A DNA stretch of 64,000 bases from Silene conica. Taxonomy: Eukaryota; Streptophyta; Magnoliopsida; Caryophyllales; Caryophyllaceae. Below are positions 58,332-64,000 of this stretch, one piece after another. The stretch covers positions 67,966,792-68,030,791 of the forward strand of contig CM055312.2 of assembly GCA_029255685.2 (NCBI GenBank). Reading direction: 5' to 3'. Both the position numbers and the translations under genes were made by a program. Below the pieces are notes generated by a model. That model was not told where the DNA came from, made no database searches, and saw only the letters and a program-made list of their open reading frames with translations. The number at the start of each line of letters is the position of its first letter. The stretch's first letter is position 1.

Positions 58332-61300
58332 CACTATTAGAAAAAACATCTATTGCGTCAGTCAATTTACATCAGTTCTACAAAAACTGATGTAAAAAGT
58401 ACTTAATTTTGGCGGGAATCCATTTTTGCTCTATAGTCAAACTTTTTGCGTCGGTTCTTAGGAAAAACTGACGCATATAAAGCATCAGTTCTCAATAAAA
58501 CCGATGTATTTGATCAAATGCATCAGTTCTTAGAAAAACGGACATATATGTATTTGATCAAATACATCAGTTCTTAGAAAAACCGATGTATTTCATCATT
58601 CCCATATTAAACATCAGAATATCAGAATATGAGATCTTTCGTCACTTCGTCCCCATTCATTATTTCGAAACCTCAAAAAAAAATAACCCCATTTCCTCCA
58701 TTCCCTCATTCCAATCGACACCCTACCGTACCACACCACACCACGCCAACGATCTATTGCCGACCCACTGACGCTCGCCACCGATTCCATTGTCGCCGTA
58801 TCACTCTTCTACTTATCTAATTCCTAATTTGATATTGGTATGTTTTTTACTTAATTTGTTTCGTAAGTTCTTTCAATAAGTAATTATTGTTATTTACATA
58901 CAATTTTGTGTAGTAATTGATTTGTTAGTATGAATTGAATGTAAATCTAGAATTGTTTTAGGGTTAGGGTTAAGTCAAATTGAGGGTTTTCTATTTTGAT
59001 TAGCCTGACTCGCCTTCAGTAAAGTTGGGTAGATTAGAGTACTTGCAAAATTTCTTTTACTGAATGATGTTTATCTAAATTTCTTCTCAAATGTCTGTTC
59101 TAGTAGTCTAGTACTAGTTTGTAATATTTTTAATGATTTTATGTGGTTTTCAAGTGGACATCGAAATTGTACCTTGACATCCGTGCTGAATCCGCATTAG
59201 GTATAGCTGAATCCTGAATGTGATGATTTGAGTAAGTTACTGTCAATTGACATGCCAATCTGATGCTCTATGTTTTCTTTTCACAGTAATGATTCGACTA
59301 AGTTCCTCTTTAAGGGATTCAAGCTGAGGCTGTGACTTAACTTCAGGAGTTTACTCCTAGGACTTAGCTCAAACCTGTATATTTGTGTAATATAGAGAAG
59401 GGAGTAATGGTCCAAGGTGTCATGCATTGTGCAGGAAATTCATGTCCTCCGATTGGTATGTCCGCGCGCTTATCACCCTTTTCTTTTATTTGAATTTGTA
59501 ATGTTGTATTCCTAGTTCTTTTGCTGCAATGTTAATGGTTTAATTTAAAACCATTAAATATAAATATTTGACAATCATCAAAACATTGTGGAAAAGGAGA
59601 AGCAATTACAATAATGATCATCAAAGGCAAACATACATATAAAATATAGAAAAGTTATCCACACAAACCAAATTAAAATATTATCCATACTAAGAGCTTA
59701 TAAGGGTACCAGACACCTTCCCCTCCATACTCAGAGCTTATAGAATGTGATGTCATGTTGCAGTCCAGGTGTGATACCATGATGATGAGATTATGGTCGT
59801 TATGGGATTATGGCTTACAAGGTTTTGCATCCTAGTAGCAGCCTTTAAAATTACCTACTCTTGGACTCTAGCACAGCTGCACAGCTGCACGGGGAAAATA
59901 TTGTCCTTAAGCCATAATATTGCTGTAACATAACCTTAATATTCCGGACCATAACTTCTGTGATTCAACATAACCTTAATGTTGTGACTATATCCTCTGT
60001 TACACATGATGTTACTAAGAGATATGGGGATATGATTTGCTGAAATTCTGTCATTATTAAGTTGAGAAACCACAATCTTTTTTCCCTTTTTTAAAAATAA
60101 ATGTTTTTTCTATGAAGTACGTCTCATTCTCAAGTTTGGCAAAAATGTGTTATACGTCCTCTAATTTTATGTTCTTGTCATCTTAATTTCTCATTTGAAG
60201 TTGACACAACGTTTTAGGACATAATTCATTGCCATGATTGGTCAAGCGCTCCGGTGGCGTGGTTGTACAAAGAGCATTATGGACAGTACGGTCTAACTAA
60301 TGCTCGATTTGTCTTCACTATTCATAATCTTGAGTTTGGAGCACCAATTATTGGACGAGCGATGGCATACGCAGACAAGGCTAAAACTGTGAGTAATATA
60401 TTGATTAAACGCTTGTTATGAACTACGGTCTATGGTCTATGGGTGCCTACGTTATAGTCAATTCCCATAGGTGAATCTAAGCTACTGACTTTACAATTTT
60501 TATCCTTTCAAACAACAAATGTCTTAGGTCGGAGTATTAAATGACCTTTAATAAACCAGTGTCCTAGCTAACCGGAAAAACTAAAACAAGAGATGTAAGC
60601 CATCAAAAATGATCTTTTTTCTGATTGAATGTTATGTTATGGTTCATGTGACTGTTGATGATTCTTTTGATTATTTTTTTTTGTGTATTGCCAGGTTTCT
60701 AATACCTATTCCAAGGAGGTTGCTGGAAACTCTGTAATTGCTCCCCATCTTTACAAATTTCACGGTATATTGAATTGGATTGATCCTGATATATGGTATC
60801 CATACAATGATAAATTCATTTCGGTGAGTGGTTTGTTTAGAAGACAGTTAAACTTGAGTGCGGTTTAATACTCTAAAATTATAATTTTTTTCCCTTCTCC
60901 TTTCTCAAGATCTGGTGGATTTTAAATTTTCTCAAGTTTTACTTTAAATTTCAGCTGACAACTTTTACAAAAGAAAAACTTTAAATGTTTCTTTACTCAT
61001 TTCTTTTTAGTCATGATCTTATAATCTTCCTTTTTAAGTCTTTTCAATTTGTTCTCCCTCTTTCCTTTGCTTTGCCTTTTCTTAGTAGCCTTTATTTTCT
61101 GGTTGTTCATTGTTACACACTATTGTTCTTATATGGAATACAAAATACGTGTACCTAATTCCATCCTTTTCTTACCAGAGTAGAGGGCTTTAGAGGAGAA
61201 GAAAGCAGTTGTGATGGACGCAAAAGACTCAGAAAACCTTGCTATGTCCAGTTGAGACGTTGCGTTGTTTAAGGTTTGTGGCATCGAGTTTGGATTGATA

Positions 61301-62013
61301 TATAGTTTTATGTAAATTTACTAGATGTTTAAATAATATTTAGTATAGATTAGCTTAGTGACTAAGACGTTTGTGGGATTATTTGTACTTTGGATTGTAT
61401 TTTTGGAACGTTGATTGGATGAAATATAATGTCCGTTGGTTGGATATCTTAATGCAGGTGGTTTTAAATTTTTGGCATTTTTTGGTATCAGTTTTATTAT
61501 AAGGAGGAGCTACCGAAATTTCGGTAGCGAATTTTTTTAAAAAAATATAAAACAATTTGCATCAGTTCTTACAACAAATGACGCAAATGGTAAACAATAA
61601 TTGCATCGTTTTTGAAAAGAAATGACGCAAAAAATAAGCACAAAAGAGTCGGTTCCAGTCATAACTGACGCATATAACACTCTACATGGCGCTAAAATAG
61701 CTTATCAAATACATCAGTTGTAGAACAACTGATGCAAAAAGGTGCGCTAAATACATTAGTTCTTGAACAACTGACGCAAAAGGGTATATATTTGCGTCAG
61801 TTCTGCCACTTTTTGCGTCGGTTCTGATACAGGAACTGATGTATTTGATGATGTATTTGCGTCGGTTTTTAGTTAAGAACTGATGCAAATAATGACCTTT
61901 TGCGTCAGTTTTAAAACTGACATTTCAATAAACGTCCCCCCGATATACGTCAACCCAGAACCGACGCAATAGGGCGCCTAAAACTGACGCAATAGGAGAT
62001 TTTTGTACTAGTG
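58332..62013. mobile_element. Non-autonomous CACTA transposon with captured gene
   Basis: 3,682 bp. The left end is CACTATTAGAAAAAAC and the right end, reverse-complemented, is CACTAGTACAAAAATC. Both are followed by a TATTGCGTCAG word. AAG is duplicated at 58,329-58,331 and 62,014-62,016, the 3-bp duplication typical of CACTA (En/Spm) elements. Subterminal regions (58,345-58,600 and 61,555-61,990) are packed with GCGTCAGTT/CATCAGTTCTTAG words in both orientations, some forming perfect local hairpins (TTTACATCAGTT...AACTGATGTAAA). No transposase is present. Two exons of a starch synthase lie inside. Confidence 0.93.
60218..60823 (+). pseudogene. Captured starch synthase III-type gene fragment (two exons)
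   Basis: Exon A (60,218-60,388, 57 codons) follows a TTTTAG acceptor and ends before GTGAGT. Exon B (60,695-60,823, 43 codons) follows GCCAG and also ends before GTGAGT. Both are in phase 0. The peptides contain CHDWSSAPVAWLYKEHYG, FVFTIHNLEFGA and APHLYKFHGIL...IDPDIWYP. These match the catalytic glucosyltransferase domain of plant soluble starch synthase III, which extends glucan chains in plastids. Only about 100 of more than 1,000 residues are present, with introns kept, so the piece was copied from genomic DNA. A conserved Gly before IDPD appears changed to Trp (my recollection of the family). It is unlikely to be functional as an enzyme. Confidence 0.88.
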
Positions 62014-62016
62014 AAG

Positions 62017-62342
62017 GAGGATAGGATTGTAAAATCTGTTTGATTTATGTCGTGGTTAGGTTGTCATGACACGGCTAATTGGTATATCGTGATTGTTCGA
62101 ATATACTTGATAATCTTGATTACTTCTGTTGTGTACGTTATTTGTGATTCGTTCGGTACTTGTTAAAGGGAGTTATGCGTTAAACTTTGGGGACAAAGTT
62201 TTCTTAACGAGGGTAGAATGTAACATTTCGCGTCTTGAAGCCGGTATAAGTGTTGTTTGTGTTGGTTCGTGCTTGTTAGATGTTTCGTTACCTTTATGGG
62301 GTGGTGAACTTCGGGACGAAGTTCATTTTAAGGAGGGAAGAC
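62017..62342 (+). other. LARD 3' interior with duplicated hairpin/PPT/LTR-start module
   Basis: The segment contains hairpin AAACTTTG-GGGA-CAAAGTTT (62,182-62,201), a purine-containing tract, then TGTAACATTTCGCG (62,219), which looks like the start of an LTR. About 100 bases later the same order recurs: hairpin GAACTTCG-GGA-CGAAGTTC (62,306-62,324), AAGGAGGGAAGA, and the real LTR start TGTAATACTCCG (62,343). The first module is probably a relic of an older LTR junction. Confidence 0.6.
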
Positions 62343-63572
62343 TGTAATACTCCGTGTTTTATTGTGTTTTATTACGTTTTATTTTATTTATTTATTTATT
62401 ACTTTGACGTTTCGCTAATAATCGATCGTTTATTTGATTTGTCGAGTTAATGTTTATATTTTATATGTTATAAGTAAGTGCCGGGAACGGGTAATTAATT
62501 ATCGATATATGGGTTAATGTTATACGGGCCTCGGGATGCGTGCCCAAGTCTGTAAAGCCCAACTCGACACATTATACACGCTGAAGAAGAGCAACAAATT
62601 CTATCAGCCCTATATATGTTTATACCCTAAAACCCTAACCCTAGATCTACAACGCTTAGCACCTTCACACAATCTCTCAGCCGACACTTCAGGGTACAAG
62701 GAGAAGGGATCACACGGTGGTTTAGGGTGGCCGTTGGTGGCTCGTTTTACGTCTGAAATAGTGAACTGAGTTCGATTGTTCAAGGTGGAACATTTCTAGC
62801 AGCTGTTCGGTTGTCAATCCGCAATTGAGGTAGGGGAATATCTATGACTGTGATTGTGATCTGACATGAGGACACTCAGTATCTGATTGATATATTTAAT
62901 TGTGATATATTGTAATTGATTGCTTATTACTGCTTATTGTGGAGAACGGAGATGTGAAATGGGTCTTGTGATATGGGTCTTGTGATATGGGACTTGTGAT
63001 ATGGGACTTGTGATATGACCATTGTAGGTGTGATGTGATGGGAGGTGTGATGTGATTGGAGGTGTGATGTGATGGGAGGTTTGATGTGATGGGAGGTGTG
63101 GTGTGATGAAGGTGTGAAGTGGTAGAGGTGTGGTGAATGATTGAATGATATGGCGATGGAGGAGGATATAGTTCTATTGTTATTTATGTTTTATCTGTTT
63201 TACCTACTCAACCTCGCGGTTGACCCTGTGTATTCGTGTGACACCTATGATGATCCGGAATGAGGAGTAGATTTTACAGGTCAGTGACAGATGGATTAGG
63301 AGCTTGGGCAAGGAGAGAGACATGGCTTGGACCTACTTAGAGTTAGATCACACTTAGATATCTTCAGTTGTACTTTTATTTTATTTTATTTTTTTTAAAG
63401 TTTCGACCTCGTAGTTGTTGTAATGTCAAAGTTTAAATTTTATCAAATTCATATAAAGTGCTTTGGTTTGTTTTACTTTGTTATTCACTACCTCGAACAT
63501 TCCGAGATGGTAACAGTTCTATTTATTTGAGAATGTCTTGCTAAAGGCTCTTAAATAAATGGGGGTGTTAAA
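62343..63572 (+). repeat. LARD 3' LTR
   Basis: 1,230 bp, colinear with the 5' LTR. It has about a dozen visible substitutions and extra minisatellite units, indicating an older insertion than the Gypsy element. Confidence 0.92.
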
Positions 63573-63577
63573 ATTGA

Positions 63578-63643
63578 TTACACAAAATACAAACTATAAA
63601 CATAATATTCCCAGAATATTACGATTCTGGAATATCTTCAATA
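63578..63643 (-). repeat. Copia-2 5' LTR, proximal part
   Basis: The remaining half of the LTR split by the LARD element. It reads out on the minus strand as TATTGAAGATATTCC... and is bordered by the TTGTT duplication at 63,644-63,648. Confidence 0.9.
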
Positions 63644-63648
63644 TTGTT

Positions 63649-63940
63649 ACTGTCTAGTAATTAGGATTAAAATCTAAATTTAAAGTGTTTGGTTCAATTT
63701 TAGTATGAAGCAGGAATCAAACATATAAAATGTGGAGTATGATAAAAAAAAATATCGCAATTACACGCGTTTATTGAAAATAAATATTTAAAAGCAAATT
63801 TGGACGTGATCTTTTAGAAAACAATAATGATAATTCAAATAAACAAAAGAGATTCAGCGACAAAATTTTAAGAAAAAAATGTAATTCCTTCATATACTAG
63901 TATTTTTCCCATTTCAATAAAATATAACTCAAAGCATATA
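63649..63940 (-). repeat. Array copy R7, right part
   Basis: The repeat resumes (ACTGTCTAGTAATTAGGATT) and matches 47,303 onward. It is cut at CATATA, where a Stowaway-like element begins. Confidence 0.85.
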
Positions 63941-64000
63941 CTCCCTCCGATTTCTTCTGTTGTTCCCTTTTGATTTTAACACAATAAATAAGGAAATTAA
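63941..64000. mobile_element. Stowaway-like MITE, left end
   Basis: CTCCCTCCGATTTCTTCTGTTG starts directly after TA, at a point where the uninterrupted repeat (47,590) continues CATATATTAGAG. The CTCCCTCCG start and TA target are typical of Tc1/mariner Stowaway MITEs. The rest lies beyond the window. Confidence 0.7.

Larger units (their letters stand above)
53993..63577 (+). mobile_element. Non-autonomous Gypsy-like element (LARD-type) nested in the Copia-2 LTR
   Basis: LTRs of 1,185 bp (53,998-55,182) and 1,230 bp (62,343-63,572) begin TGTAATACTCC and lie between ATTGA duplications (53,993-53,997 and 63,573-63,577). A primer site TGGTATCAGAGAC follows the 5' LTR at 55,186, and a purine tract AAGGAGGGAAGA precedes the 3' LTR. 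The inside is about 3.5 kb after removing the CACTA insertion and has no gag or pol, so the element must be mobilised by a partner. The hairpin plus purine tract resembles that of the Tekay-like Gypsy. The last bases of the 3' LTR read TTAAA where the 5' LTR has TTACA. Confidence 0.9.
49414..63648 (-). mobile_element. Ty1/Copia element on the minus strand (Copia-2), split by nested insertions
   Basis: The element lies between TTGTT duplications (49,414-49,418 and 63,644-63,648). It has short LTRs of about 200 bp that begin TATTGAAGATATTCC and end TTCTATA instead of the usual TG...CA. Its 3' LTR is 49,419-49,612. Its 5' LTR is in two parts, 53,855-53,997 and 63,578-63,643, separated by the LARD-type element. 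The coding region on the minus strand is nearly complete but has frameshifts and a stop. Without the insertion it is about 4.7 kb. Confidence 0.9.

Noticed and set aside
60218..60823. Functional starch synthase gene
   Set aside because: Only two exons lie inside a CACTA element. No other exons of the gene were found within the element or next to it.

Overview
This window is nuclear DNA from a flowering plant, almost certainly a eudicot. It is AT-rich and intron-containing, and is dominated by plant LTR retrotransposons primed by initiator tRNA-Met, a Helitron, CACTA elements, MITEs and a LINE. I suspect Caryophyllales from the style of the repeats, but the sequence alone does not prove it. 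The one complete host gene I can support is a purine permease (PUP family). No rRNA, tRNA, CRISPR or bacterial-type genes were seen.

Layout. 1-9.9 kb is intergenic DNA with MITE-like palindromes, a Helitron 3' end, a Harbinger-like MITE and a decayed LINE (minus strand, 6.46-8.64 kb). The PUP gene lies at 9.9-14.6 kb on the minus strand. It has two exons around a 3.5-kb intron whose 5' edge is a local tandem repeat carrying copies of the splice donor. Immediately upstream, from about 14.7 kb to the right edge, runs an array of about seven copies of a ~2.1-kb unit whose first copy contains the PUP TATA box. The array is broken up by large insertions: a Helitron (20,828-34,713), a degenerate Copia element (37,386-47,073) and a minus-strand Copia element (49,419-63,643).

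These insertions are themselves nested. The Helitron holds an almost pristine 10.5-kb Ty3/Gypsy chromovirus (Tekay-like) with an intact 1478-codon gag-pol and LTRs in which I noticed only two differences over 2.93 kb. The first Copia holds a MITE and a CACTA-like fragment. The 5' LTR of the second Copia was split by a non-autonomous Gypsy-like (LARD-type) element (53,998-63,572). That element was in turn hit by a 3.7-kb CACTA transposon (58,332-62,013) carrying two exons copied from a starch synthase III-type gene. Target-site duplications support each of these boundaries and give a relative order of insertion.

Most unusual: each LTR of the young Gypsy element contains two families of hairpins, five GC-rich ones and ten with a conserved ~21-nt TTAAGTT-containing loop. 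In each family the core is conserved, while the flanking arms differ in sequence from copy to copy and are mostly still complementary. In two copies the inner stem has also changed on both sides (GCC/GGC to GTC/GAC). This is the pattern expected if structure rather than sequence is maintained, and it is the best candidate here for an undescribed system. The tandem amplification of the PUP promoter and the starch-synthase capture come next.
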